Shown here in pieces: positions 1-7,504 of a stretch of 64,000 bases of DNA (position 1 is its first letter; each line of letters opens with the position of its first letter). The position numbers and the translations under genes are program-made. The stretch is from Bradyrhizobium tropiciagri (GTDB lineage: Bacteria > Pseudomonadota > Alphaproteobacteria > Rhizobiales > Xanthobacteraceae): assembly GCF_018130505.1 (NCBI RefSeq), contig NZ_JAFCKH010000005.1:124001-188000 (forward strand), read 5' to 3'. The notes beneath the pieces are model-generated. The model saw only the letters and a list, made by a program, of their open reading frames with translations, did not search any database and was not told the origin of the DNA.

Positions 1-203
1 TGGTTGGTGAAGTCGGCCATCGTCGGATGCGGCCACCAGTTGCGGTAGTTCTCGCCAGACTGCGCGGAGGTCAACGCCATCGGCTGTCCCTCGTCGACGA
101 TCAGAAGGCGCGAGCGCTTGTGCTCGGTGGCGAGGTAATAGGCCGTGGCGATGCCGACGATGCCAGCACCGATCACCAGGATTTCGACGTCATTGGTCTT
201 CAC
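1..203 (-). CDS. FAD-dependent oxidoreductase (DAO family), 5' part only
   Basis: Only the first 67 codons are in the window; the gene runs off the left edge. The N-terminus is a Rossmann FAD-binding fold: a beta strand followed by VIGAGIVGIATAYYLA (GxGxxG) and, about 30 residues on, an acidic strand end in LLIVDEG. This is the usual start of glycine/D-amino-acid oxidase-like flavoenzymes. The GTG at 203 is chosen because AGGAG lies 7 nt upstream. The following residues (SGENYRNWWPH) resemble dimethylglycine or sarcosine oxidase-like proteins, but the substrate cannot be read from this fragment. It is followed upstream by the GntR gene on the same strand with a 54-nt gap, which may place it in that regulator's unit. 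Confidence 0.8.
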   Translation of the reverse strand, partial: MKTNDVEILVIGAGIVGIATAYYLATEHKRSRLLIVDEGQPMALTSAQSGENYRNWWPHPTMADFTN

Positions 204-257
204 GCGCACTCTCCTGCGGCCCGCGCCGGGGCCGCGATGATTTAATTTGGCCGTCGA

Positions 258-959
258 TCAGACCGGGCGTTCCGGGCCGGCATCCCGCAACGCCTGACGC
301 TGCGCCGATCGCAGCGTCTTCTGCGTCTCCTCGATATGATCGCGCAGCAGCCGCACGGCCTTCTTGGCCTCACCGTCGCGGCAGAATTCGAGCAGCCGGT
401 AATGCTCGCGCTGCGGACGCTCCTTGCCGGTCGCCTGCGACACCAGCGCGCGCGTGAACCGGCTGACATGGCCGTAATTCGCCTCGATCATCCCGAGCAG
501 GCGGGGGCGGTTGCACGGCGCGTAGAGCGTGGCGTGGAATTTCCAGTTGAAGGCACCCCATTGCGCCGGATCGGGCGCGGCGTCGTAGGCACGGAGGATT
601 TTCGTGGCTTCGTCGAGATCGATCTCGCCCATCGCCGGGATCGCCAGCCGCAGGGCGTGGCATTCGAGCGCGATGCGGATCTCGAGCAGCTCGATCACCT
701 CGTCGATGGACAGGTCGGAGACCACGGCGCCGCGGTTGGGCAGGAAGGTCACGAAGCCTTCGGCCTCGAGCTGTCGCAGCGCCTCGCGCACCGGGATACG
801 GCTGGTGCCGAACCGTTCGGCGAGCTCGTCCTGCCGTAACTGGATACCAGGGGCGAGTTCGCCTGAGCTGATCGCGGCCCGCAGGGCCTCGCGCACGGCC
901 TCCGGCGCGGAGCCGTGGGCTCCGGCGGGTCGACTGCTGACGGCGGTTCCAGGTTCCAT
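258..959 (-). CDS. GntR family transcriptional regulator, FCD (FadR-like) subfamily
   Basis: A 233-residue DNA-binding regulator. An N-terminal winged helix-turn-helix (about residues 20-85; LRQDELAERFGTSRIPVREA is the GntR signature) precedes an all-helical FCD ligand-binding domain (about 90-215) in which the metal-ligand pattern can be followed (EIR, FHATLY, H near the end). FCD regulators normally sense organic acids or amino-acid catabolites and repress neighbouring catabolic genes. The ATG at 959 is preferred over the in-frame ATG at 998 because GGGAG precedes it by 8 nt, whereas the 998 start has no ribosome site and would lie inside the palindromic control region. It is divergent from the binding-protein gene at 1090 and upstream of the flavoenzyme, so both are plausible targets. 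Confidence 0.85.
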   Translation of the reverse strand: MEPGTAVSSRPAGAHGSAPEAVREALRAAISSGELAPGIQLRQDELAERFGTSRIPVREALRQLEAEGFVTFLPNRGAVVSDLSIDEVIELLEIRIALECHALRLAIPAMGEIDLDEATKILRAYDAAPDPAQWGAFNWKFHATLYAPCNRPRLLGMIEANYGHVSRFTRALVSQATGKERPQREHYRLLEFCRDGEAKKAVRLLRDHIEETQKTLRSAQRQALRDAGPERPV

Positions 960-979
960 CCGGCTACTCCCTCGCGCCA

Positions 980-1070
980 AGGTATCCAGTGGTATCATGA
1001 TTGTATAAAATCGATTTGCCGATTATGCAATGCTGTGTATAAAATCTGGATACATTGTATCCGATTCCTG
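980..1070. promoter_or_regulatory. Divergent control region with palindrome and 11-bp direct repeats
   Basis: The AT-rich gap between the GntR regulator and the binding-protein gene contains a perfect palindrome, GGATACATTGTATCC (1048-1062), and an 11-bp direct repeat TGTATAAAATC at 1002-1012 and 1036-1046. GntR-FCD proteins commonly bind short inverted repeats containing GTAT/ATAC-type halves, so this is the likely operator. The repeat copies may also supply -10 elements. Assignment to this regulator is inferred from position. Confidence 0.55.
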
Positions 1071-1089
1071 TCGCGCGACGGAGCATTCG

Positions 1090-1989
1090 ATGAAACAAGC
1101 CGCGAAACATTTGATTCTACTGACATTTCTTGCCGCTCTCGCGGTTGCTCCGGCCCACGCCCAGTCGCCCGGCGGCACGCTGGCCAAGATCAAGGACGCC
1201 GGCGAGATCCGGCTCGGCCACCGCGATATCTCGGTCCCGTTCTCCTATCTCGACGACAGCCAGAAGCCGGTCGGCTTTGCGATGGACCTCTGTGGGCGGA
1301 TCGTCGATGCCGTGAAGGCCGAGCTCAAGCTGCCGTCGCTGCAGACCAGGCTGCAGCCGATCCAACTCTCTACCCAGATACCGCTAATCGAGAACGGCAC
1401 CATCGACATCGTCTGCGGTCCGGCCACCAACACGCTGGAGCGGCAGAAGGTGGTCGCCTTCAGCAACACCATCTTCGTGTCGAGCATCCGCGCCGTGGTG
1501 CGCAAGGATTCGCCGATCAAGACCTTCGAAGACCTCAATGGCCGGCCGGTGTCGCTGACCTCGGGCTCGACCTCGATCGGACTGCTGACGGCGCGCGCCC
1601 AGGAGAAGAATTTCCAGACCAAGAACATCCTGACCGCCGATCACGCCGCATCGTTCCTGGCGCTGACCACCGGACGCAGCGACGCCTTCGTCATGGACGA
1701 CATCCTGCTCGCCAGCCTGATCGCGGGCAGCGCCAACCCCGCCGACTGGCGCATCATCGACGACAGCCTGCGCACCGAGCCCTACGGGCTGATCATCCGC
1801 AAGGGCGATCCGGAGTTCAAGGCGCTGGTGGACGGGACGCTGACGGCGATGATGAAGGACAATGCGTTCGCGGAGCTCTACGCGAAATGGTTCATGCGCC
1901 CGATTCCGCCCAAGAACGTCAACCTGAATTTCCCGATGACGGCACCGCTGAAGGATGCGGTCGCGAAGCCGAACGACAAGGGCGTGTGA
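1090..1989 (+). CDS. Periplasmic amino-acid-type ABC transporter binding protein (PBP family 3)
   Basis: A 299-residue exported protein. It begins with a clear Sec signal peptide (KQAAKH, a hydrophobic stretch LILLTFLAALAVA, cleavage after AHA-Q), followed by a bacterial extracellular solute-binding family 3 domain from about residue 35 to 285 (GEIRLGHRDISVPFSYLDD, ENGTIDIVCGPATNT, DAFVMDDILLA). Such proteins deliver polar amino acids such as glutamate or aspartate to an inner-membrane ABC permease. The ATG at 1090 is used because GGAG lies 6 nt upstream and it gives a normal signal peptide; the longer frame from 1030 adds 20 implausible residues. No permease or ATPase genes lie next to it, so it is an orphan binding protein here, probably controlled by the divergent GntR regulator. 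Confidence 0.85.
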   Translation: MKQAAKHLILLTFLAALAVAPAHAQSPGGTLAKIKDAGEIRLGHRDISVPFSYLDDSQKPVGFAMDLCGRIVDAVKAELKLPSLQTRLQPIQLSTQIPLIENGTIDIVCGPATNTLERQKVVAFSNTIFVSSIRAVVRKDSPIKTFEDLNGRPVSLTSGSTSIGLLTARAQEKNFQTKNILTADHAASFLALTTGRSDAFVMDDILLASLIAGSANPADWRIIDDSLRTEPYGLIIRKGDPEFKALVDGTLTAMMKDNAFAELYAKWFMRPIPPKNVNLNFPMTAPLKDAVAKPNDKGV

Positions 1990-1995
1990 CGCCAG

Positions 1996-2036
1996 CAAAA
2001 AGCCCGGCCTGATTCAACATTCAATCAGAGCGGGTT
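1996..2036 (-). terminator. Rho-independent terminator for the leftward gene
   Basis: Read on the minus strand, CCCG-CTGATT and AATCAG-CCGGG arms form a stem with an 8-nt loop, followed immediately by CTTTTTG. It lies about 165 nt beyond the stop of the serine-hydrolase gene ending at 2202 and abuts the stop of the binding-protein gene at 1989, so it may serve both directions, but the U tract is only on the minus strand. Confidence 0.5.
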
Positions 2037-2201
2037 AGATGAGCTGACTCAAGGGCGCGCTCGGCTGCCGTCGGCGGCCAGTCCGGGAGGCCTCGGATGC
2101 CGCGATCGTCCGCTGTTGGCGAATCCGGACATGAGTGCCGGAATGGGGTAGTAGCGATTGACCCGAAGCGGTCGACCTGTCGCGTTTGTCCCGAGCTGTT
2201 G

Positions 2202-3515
2202 TCAGCCTAGCTGATCGACCAGTGCCGACCACAGGACCCATGGCTCGTCTCGATGTACCGGGTCCTCAATTGCAGTGTGCACCATGACAACCTTTGAGGT
2301 CGGATCAACGCAAACATACTGGCCCTTGTATCCTAACAACGCGAACTGTCGCCGCTCACCGGGAAACAGCCACAAGAGATAACCGTAGCCAAATCTTTTC
2401 GTCGCCGCGCCCGGTAGCAGATAGCCATCCGAAGCTCGAACGGTTGTTGCATCGATCATCCATTGCGCCGGAACGATCTGCTTGCCATCCCATGCGCCAT
2501 CATGCGCCAGCAAACGCCCAAGCCGGGCGTAATCGCGCAGAACGGCATTGAAGCCGAAGTGCCCCAGTTCAAATCCTTCTGCGTCTATCAACCAATTAGC
2601 ATCCGCTTCCGCGCCGATCGGCTCCCATAGTTTCTCGCGCAGATAGTCGGACGCTGACTTGTTGACAGCACTCTGAAGCACCATGCCGAGCACGTCGGCT
2701 TCTATGCTGGCGTAGTAAAATCTCGTTCCCGATGGGGCGATACGCTGATTGAATTGCACGATGCTCTTAACCGTGCCCATCTTCCATTCCGGGAACGCGA
2801 TCCCCATGCCGTTCCACAGGCGATTGAGGTCGCGTCCTCCGTCTCTCGTTTCACCGAAATCGACGCCTGAGGACATGTGCAGCAGATCGCGGATTGGCGT
2901 CCTGCCGTACTCGGTGCCCATGAAGCCCGGCACATAAGTTTCGGGGATATCATCGACCGACTTAATCGCACCTTCAGAGATGGCGATCCCGATCAACAGT
3001 CCGGTTATCGACTTGACCATCGACTGGGATACGAACCGATCTCGATCAGTTCGCGCGTACTGATAGCGCTCGAAGATAATCTGGTCGTCCTTGGCGATCA
3101 GTAGACCAGTGACCGGATTGCGCGACATGTAGTCGAGGGGCGAAAACTTGCTTCCCTGAAAATTGTAGTAAACCTCTGCTCTTGAGCATCTGAACTTCCA
3201 AGACGTCACAGCTCGCTCGATGAGCCGTGTTGGATAGATACGATCGATATGGGTGAATGCGCCGACACGGTATCTTGGCTCCCAAGGGCCGCCTTGCCTC
3301 CGCGCCTCCGCAATGTCGGGAAGAGGATAGCCATCTTTTGCGCCGTAAAGCTCGGCGTTTGGACCTGTTGTGGAGAAAATCGGACCGGCGCAGTCTTGCG
3401 TCGCGCGGGAGGAAACTGGTTCCGCGGTTGCGGGGATGGGGCCGCCCAACGCACAGGCGACTGTAGCAGCCAGCGATGAAAGAGCCTTGCGACGGGAATA
3501 TTGCTGCGCCGACAT
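2202..3515 (-). CDS. Exported serine hydrolase, class C beta-lactamase fold
   Basis: A 437-residue serine hydrolase of the beta-lactamase/transpeptidase-like family. The nucleophile motif SxxK is SMVK (about residues 165-168). A YAS motif near 270 fits the YxN position, and GYKGQ near 395 sits where the KTG-type motif is expected. The N-terminus SRRKALSSLAATVACALGG looks like a twin-arginine or Sec-type signal, so it is probably periplasmic. A 130-residue stretch of unknown role precedes the catalytic domain. The substrate is unknown; relatives include 6-aminohexanoate-dimer hydrolase, esterases and D-peptidases. The ATG at 3515 has GGGG 6 nt upstream; an in-frame TTG at 3527 is an alternative. 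The base composition is visibly less GC-rich than its neighbours, hinting at later acquisition. Confidence 0.8.
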   Translation of the reverse strand: MSAQQYSRRKALSSLAATVACALGGPIPATAEPVSSRATQDCAGPIFSTTGPNAELYGAKDGYPLPDIAEARRQGGPWEPRYRVGAFTHIDRIYPTRLIERAVTSWKFRCSRAEVYYNFQGSKFSPLDYMSRNPVTGLLIAKDDQIIFERYQYARTDRDRFVSQSMVKSITGLLIGIAISEGAIKSVDDIPETYVPGFMGTEYGRTPIRDLLHMSSGVDFGETRDGGRDLNRLWNGMGIAFPEWKMGTVKSIVQFNQRIAPSGTRFYYASIEADVLGMVLQSAVNKSASDYLREKLWEPIGAEADANWLIDAEGFELGHFGFNAVLRDYARLGRLLAHDGAWDGKQIVPAQWMIDATTVRASDGYLLPGAATKRFGYGYLLWLFPGERRQFALLGYKGQYVCVDPTSKVVMVHTAIEDPVHRDEPWVLWSALVDQLG

Positions 3516-3583
3516 GTCGTGCCCCAAGGGTCCTGTAAGTAGAGACCAGATTGGGCGGAAACTTCAAGGAGTATGTCAGGCTG

Positions 3584-3670
3584 CGTAGCCCGGATGCCGC
3601 GAAGCGAAATCCGGGGAGCTCGTTCCACGTCGTCTGTCCCGGATTTCGCTTCGCTGCATCCGGGCCACGA
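3584..3670. repeat. Palindromic intergenic repeat, family A (copy 1)
   Basis: Two arms related to GTAGCCCGGATGGAGCG / CGCTCCATCCGGGCTACG face each other around a short unconserved centre, between the divergent starts/ends of the serine hydrolase and gabD. Three more copies lie at 38582-38670, 44480-44567 and 49139-49229. As RNA each would fold into a long hairpin. This copy has the variant GCCGCGAAGCG in the left arm. Confidence 0.8.
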
Positions 3671-3683
3671 AGGATCGGCGCGG

Positions 3684-5180
3684 TTAGACCCCGGCCATCA
3701 TCACGTATTTGATCTCGACATACTCATCCATGCCGTGGCGCGAGCCTTCGCGGCCGAGGCCCGATTCCTTGACGCCGCCGAACGGCGCGACTTCGGTCGT
3801 GATCAGGCCGGAGTTGACGCCGACCATGCCCGACTCCAGCGCTTCGGCGACGCGCCAGACCCGGCCGATGTCGCGCGAGTAGAAGTAGGAGGCGAGGCCG
3901 AACGGCGAGGCGTTGCACATCGCGATCACGTCGGCCTCGTCCTTGAAGCGGATCACCGGCGCCAGCGGACCGAACGTCTCCTCATGCGCAACCAGCGCGT
4001 CCGGCCGCACATCGGACAGCACGGTCGGCTCGAAGAAGCTGCGGCCGAGCGCGGAGCGCTTGCCGCCGGTGACGATCTTGGCGCCGCCCTTCACCGCGTC
4101 CGCAATGTGGCGCTCGACCTTCTCGATCGCTTCCATGTTGATCAGCGGGCCCTGGGTGACGCCCTGCTCGGTGCCGTCGCCGATCTTCATCTCCGCGACC
4201 TTCTTGGACAGCTTCTGCACGAAGGCGTCGTAGATCTTGTCCTGGGCGTAGAGGCGGTTGGCGCAGACGCAGGTCTGGCCCATGTTGCGGTACTTCGAGA
4301 CGATCGCGCCTTCGACCGCGGCGTCGATATCGGCATCGTCGAACACCACGAAGGGCGCGTTGCCGCCCAGCTCGAGACCGAGCTTCTTCACGCCGACCGA
4401 TGCCTGGCGATAGAGGATCTTGCCGACCTCGGTCGAGCCCGTGAAGCCGACGAAGCGCACCGCCGGGTGCTCGCACAGCACCTTGCCGATCGGCGGCGCG
4501 TCACCGGTGATGATGTTGAACACGCCCTTCGGCACGCCGGCCTTCTCGGCCAGTGCGACGAGCGCGAGCGCCGACAGCGGCGTCTCGTTGGCGGGCTTGA
4601 GCACCACGGTGCAGCCGGCGGCGAGCGCGGGCGACACCTTGCGCGTGATCATCGAGTTCGGGAAGTTCCACGGCGTGATCGCGCCGCAGACGCCGATCGG
4701 CTGGCGGATCGCGAGCAGGCGGGCGTCCGGCCGCTGGGTCGGGATGGTCTCGCCATAGACCCGGCGCGCCTCTTCCGCGAAGAACTCGACATAGGCGGCG
4801 CCGATGTCGACCTCGCCGAGCGCCTCGGCCAGCGGCTTACCCTGCTCGGAGGTCAGGATCAGCGCCAGATCCTCGCGATTGGCGATGATCAGGTCGAACC
4901 ATTTGCGCAGGATGTTGGAACGCTGCTTGGCGGTCAGCTTGGCCCAGGCCGGGAACGCGCGCTGGGCGGCTTCCACGGCATTGGTCGCGTCAGCCGCGCT
5001 GAGCTGCGGGATCTTGATCAGTTCCACGCCGGTGGCGGGATTGTTGACGGCGAACTCGGGGGTGCCGACCCAGGCGCCGTCGATATAGCAGCGGTCGCGC
5101 AGCAGCGACGGGTCCTTCAGCCGATCTTGGAGGGAGGATGCTGCGGATTGCGTAGCGCGTGCGGCGACGGGCGGGGTCAT
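3684..5180 (-). CDS. gabD: NAD(P)-dependent succinate-semialdehyde dehydrogenase
   Basis: A 498-residue aldehyde dehydrogenase of the GabD group, oxidising succinate semialdehyde to succinate at the end of the GABA shunt. The cofactor site PWNFPNSMITRK, FTGSTEVGK and the general-base motif LELGGNAP are present, and the catalytic cysteine lies in NMGQTCVCANR. The C-terminus APFGGVKESGLGREGS is typical of the family. The length matches GabD (about 480-500) with a short N-terminal extension of roughly 20 residues (TPPVAARATQSAASS). No GABA transaminase gene adjoins it. NADP rather than NAD preference is likely from family membership but is not proven by the sequence. Confidence 0.93.
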   Translation of the reverse strand: MTPPVAARATQSAASSLQDRLKDPSLLRDRCYIDGAWVGTPEFAVNNPATGVELIKIPQLSAADATNAVEAAQRAFPAWAKLTAKQRSNILRKWFDLIIANREDLALILTSEQGKPLAEALGEVDIGAAYVEFFAEEARRVYGETIPTQRPDARLLAIRQPIGVCGAITPWNFPNSMITRKVSPALAAGCTVVLKPANETPLSALALVALAEKAGVPKGVFNIITGDAPPIGKVLCEHPAVRFVGFTGSTEVGKILYRQASVGVKKLGLELGGNAPFVVFDDADIDAAVEGAIVSKYRNMGQTCVCANRLYAQDKIYDAFVQKLSKKVAEMKIGDGTEQGVTQGPLINMEAIEKVERHIADAVKGGAKIVTGGKRSALGRSFFEPTVLSDVRPDALVAHEETFGPLAPVIRFKDEADVIAMCNASPFGLASYFYSRDIGRVWRVAEALESGMVGVNSGLITTEVAPFGGVKESGLGREGSRHGMDEYVEIKYVMMAGV

Positions 5181-5319
5181 GGCGTTGCTCCTCGAATTTT
5201 TCGGGCTATTCGCCGCTTATATAGAGGGAAACCTGCCACGATGCACCGGTGCCCGGCGCGACCCTGCTTGCGTGCAAATGCGACGCTGAATCTCCATCGC
5301 CATGGCAACGCTAGTGCTC

Positions 5320-5402
5320 CGTCATTCCGAGATGGTGCGCAAGCACCAGACCCGGAATCTCGAGATTCCGGGTTCGGCTCTGCGAGCCGCCCCGGAATGA
5401 CG
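5320..5402. repeat. Palindromic intergenic repeat, family B (copy 1)
   Basis: GTCATTCCG at one end and CGGAATGAC at the other bracket inner hairpins, including CCCGGAATCTCGAGATTCCG. The same family is seen at 17242-17345 and, shortened, at 25889-25928. It lies just past the stop of the 107-residue gene. Confidence 0.8.
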
Positions 5403-5410
5403 ATCTCACC

Positions 5411-5734
5411 TCACGCCACGCCGCCGCTCATATAGGTTTCGCGACGGCCGATCATGCGTTCGGCGGCGGCCTTCGCATCGGCCTTGGACGATGTGGCGCA
5501 GGTCCGGTATTCGAGATCGGCCTGCGCCTTTGGGTCGCGGCGGCCGAACCAGGATTTCGCCCCGGTCTGCAGCAGCGCCAGCGCCTGTGCGACATTGTCG
5601 ACCGCCTCGAAGGAATGCAGCGCCCCGGTACCGGCGTAACGGACCTCATAGAGGCCGGGGCTGATCGGTGCTTCGATATTCTCGCCGCGGCCGGGCCGCG
5701 GATAGCGTTTCCACTCGCTCCATGTCGAAATCAT
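5411..5734 (-). CDS. Conserved-looking small protein of unknown function (107 aa)
   Basis: I do not recognise a family. The protein is soluble and has no signal peptide or membrane segment. The N-terminus MISTWSEWKRYPRPGRG is followed by GLYEVRYAGTGALHSFEAVDNVAQAL, which reads like two beta strands and a helix, and then a charged helical tail with an unremarkable composition. Codon use matches the surrounding core genes (strong third-position G/C), which supports real coding, and the gene fills its interval between repeat B and an intergenic gap. It is divergent from the serine hydrolase at 6078 and separated from gabD by 230 nt, so context gives no function. Confidence 0.6.
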   Translation of the reverse strand: MISTWSEWKRYPRPGRGENIEAPISPGLYEVRYAGTGALHSFEAVDNVAQALALLQTGAKSWFGRRDPKAQADLEYRTCATSSKADAKAAAERMIGRRETYMSGGVA

Positions 5735-6077
5735 TGCTGCGTCCCCGCAACGGCGCCGATGGCAACCATTTGCTTCAAATCAATCCCCAAGCTGCGTAAT
5801 TTGCGCAGCGATCTGAATGCGTTAATTCAAAAAAACAGGTTCGGAAATCACGTCTGCCATCACGTTACCGTGGTTGCCTCAACAGGTCATTGGCGCCTGC
5901 GGCATCTCCACCGCAAAATCTGCGCGCGTGGTGAAACGTTCGTTGCGCAAGGCCGTTCCTGCGCAGCCTTGCTCACGACATCGCGACATCGTCGCGCTCC
6001 GCCCGCCTTGCGGGCGTTGAAAAGCGGGAGGATGATCGCCGCACTTCAAAACAACAACCCACCGGAGGAAGGCCCCA
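5735..6077. other. Intergenic region with strong ribosome site at its right end
   Basis: About 340 nt separate the divergent genes. It holds a small dyad GCTGCG/CGCAGC (5791-5809), an A-rich stretch near 5830, and, at 6064-6072, GGAGGAAGG, a near-perfect ribosome site 5 nt before the ATG at 6078. I see no convincing small gene or RNA in it. Confidence 0.5.
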
Positions 6078-7262
6078 ATGCAGAGCAAGGCTCAGATCGA
6101 TCAGGTGTTGCGTCAGAAGAGCGAGGCCAAGGAGATACCCGGCGTCGTGGCAGTCGCCGCCACCGGCAAGGATGTGATCTATCACGGCGCGTTCGGCAAA
6201 CGCGACCTGTCCAAGAGCGATGCGATGACCGAGGACAGCGTGTTCTGGATCGCCTCGATGACCAAGGCGGTGACCTCGGCCGGCGCGATGCAACTGGTCG
6301 AGCAGGGCAAGCTGTCGCTCGACGAGCCGATCGGCAAGCTGCTGCCCGACCTCGCCGCGCCGCAGGTGCTCGAAGGGTTCGATGCCAAGGGCGAGCCCAA
6401 GCTGCGGCCGGCGAAAACGCCGATCACGCTGCGCAAGCTGATGACCCACACCGCGGGGTTCTGCTACGACCTGTGGAACGCGGACATGGGCAAGTACATG
6501 GAGAAGACCGGCACGCCCGGCATCATCTCCTGCACCAATGCCGCACTGAAGACACCGCTCGCGAGCGATCCCGGCACGCGCTGGGAATACGGCATCAATA
6601 TCGACTTCGTCGGCAAGGCCGTCGAAGCAGCATCCGGCAAGAAGCTCGACGCCTATCTGCGCGACAACATGTTCGCGCCGCTCGGCATGAGCGACACCGG
6701 CTTCAAGATCACAGACGACATGCGCAAGCGGCTGGTCGGCATGCATGCGCGCGGCGAGGACGGCGCGCTGGCGGCGATCCCGTTCGAGCTCGAGCAGGCT
6801 CCTGAATTCCACATGGGCGGCGGCGGGCTGTACTCGACCGCGGCCGACTACATCAAGTTCTGCCAGATGATCCTCAACAAGGGCAAAGGCAACGGCAACC
6901 AGCTGCTGAAGCCGGAGACCGTCGCTTCGATGGGGCAGAACCAGATGGGCGATCTGTCCGTCACCAAGATGACATCGGCGGCGCCGCCGTTCACCAACGA
7001 TGTCGACCTCTATCCCGAGCAGGTGAAGAAATGGGGGCTGAGCTTCCTGATCAACACCGCCAAGACGGCCGAAGGCCGCAGCCCCGGCAGTCTCGCCTGG
7101 GCCGGGCTCGCCAACACCTATTACTGGATCGATCCGTCGCATGATGTCTGCGGCGTGATCCTGACCCAGTTGCTGCCGTTCGCCGACAAGCACAGCCTGG
7201 AAGCCTTTGCCGGCCTGGAGCGCGGCGTCTACGCCGGGCTCACCGGGCAGAAGGCGGCCTAA
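6078..7262 (+). CDS. Cytoplasmic serine hydrolase, EstB/class C beta-lactamase fold
   Basis: A 394-residue serine hydrolase without signal peptide. The nucleophile motif is SMTK at residues 60-63. A second-motif tyrosine occurs in WEYGIN near 171, and a glycine-rich strand MGGGGLYSTAADY lies near 250, as in EstB-type carboxylesterases and penicillin-binding-like hydrolases. The C-terminal WAGLANTYYWIDPSHDVCGVILTQLLPFAD is a typical family ending. The likely activity is hydrolysis of short-chain esters or lactones; the substrate is unknown. The start is decided by GGAGGAAGG. It is not a paralogue close to the exported hydrolase at 2202: the two share only the fold motifs. Confidence 0.88.
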   Translation: MQSKAQIDQVLRQKSEAKEIPGVVAVAATGKDVIYHGAFGKRDLSKSDAMTEDSVFWIASMTKAVTSAGAMQLVEQGKLSLDEPIGKLLPDLAAPQVLEGFDAKGEPKLRPAKTPITLRKLMTHTAGFCYDLWNADMGKYMEKTGTPGIISCTNAALKTPLASDPGTRWEYGINIDFVGKAVEAASGKKLDAYLRDNMFAPLGMSDTGFKITDDMRKRLVGMHARGEDGALAAIPFELEQAPEFHMGGGGLYSTAADYIKFCQMILNKGKGNGNQLLKPETVASMGQNQMGDLSVTKMTSAAPPFTNDVDLYPEQVKKWGLSFLINTAKTAEGRSPGSLAWAGLANTYYWIDPSHDVCGVILTQLLPFADKHSLEAFAGLERGVYAGLTGQKAA

Positions 7263-7267
7263 AAATC

Positions 7268-7417
7268 CACCTCGCCCCGCTTGCGGGGAGAGGTCGGAAC
7301 GCATCGCCAGATGCGTTCCGGGTGAGGGGGAGTCTCCACAAATCCAGCTGCTACCTTCAATGCGGAGACAGCCCCTCACCCCGACCCTCTCCCGGTAAGA
7401 ACGGGGAGACGGAGCAA
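7268..7417. repeat. Imperfect palindromic repeat, family C (copy 1)
   Basis: Between the hydrolase and the acyl-CoA ligase, CCTCGCCCCGCTTGCGGGGA begins a folded element whose right arm reads CCCTCACCCCGACCCTCTCC. An inner hairpin pairs GGAACGCAT with ATGCGTTCC. Copy 2 (49243-49420) keeps the outer arms but has GGATTGCAT/ATGCAATCC inside, a compensatory change on both sides of the stem. A shorter relative is at 9205-9345. Confidence 0.75.
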
Positions 7418-7504
7418 GAGACCCCGCCATAGGTCGGGCCTGTCCGTTCGGCACCAAATCACTAAGATCGCGCTCAACGCGACACTCACGCGAGGAGGAC
7501 GATC

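Noticed and set aside
2035-2241. A 68-residue minus-strand frame between the binding protein and the serine hydrolase
   Set aside because: It overlaps the terminator and the end of the hydrolase, has no ribosome site and an arginine-rich shadow-like composition.
3573-5435. A 620-codon open frame on the plus strand opposite gabD
   Set aside because: It is the antisense of a clear aldehyde dehydrogenase; long shadow frames are normal in GC-rich DNA, and its composition (R, H, D-rich) matches no family.
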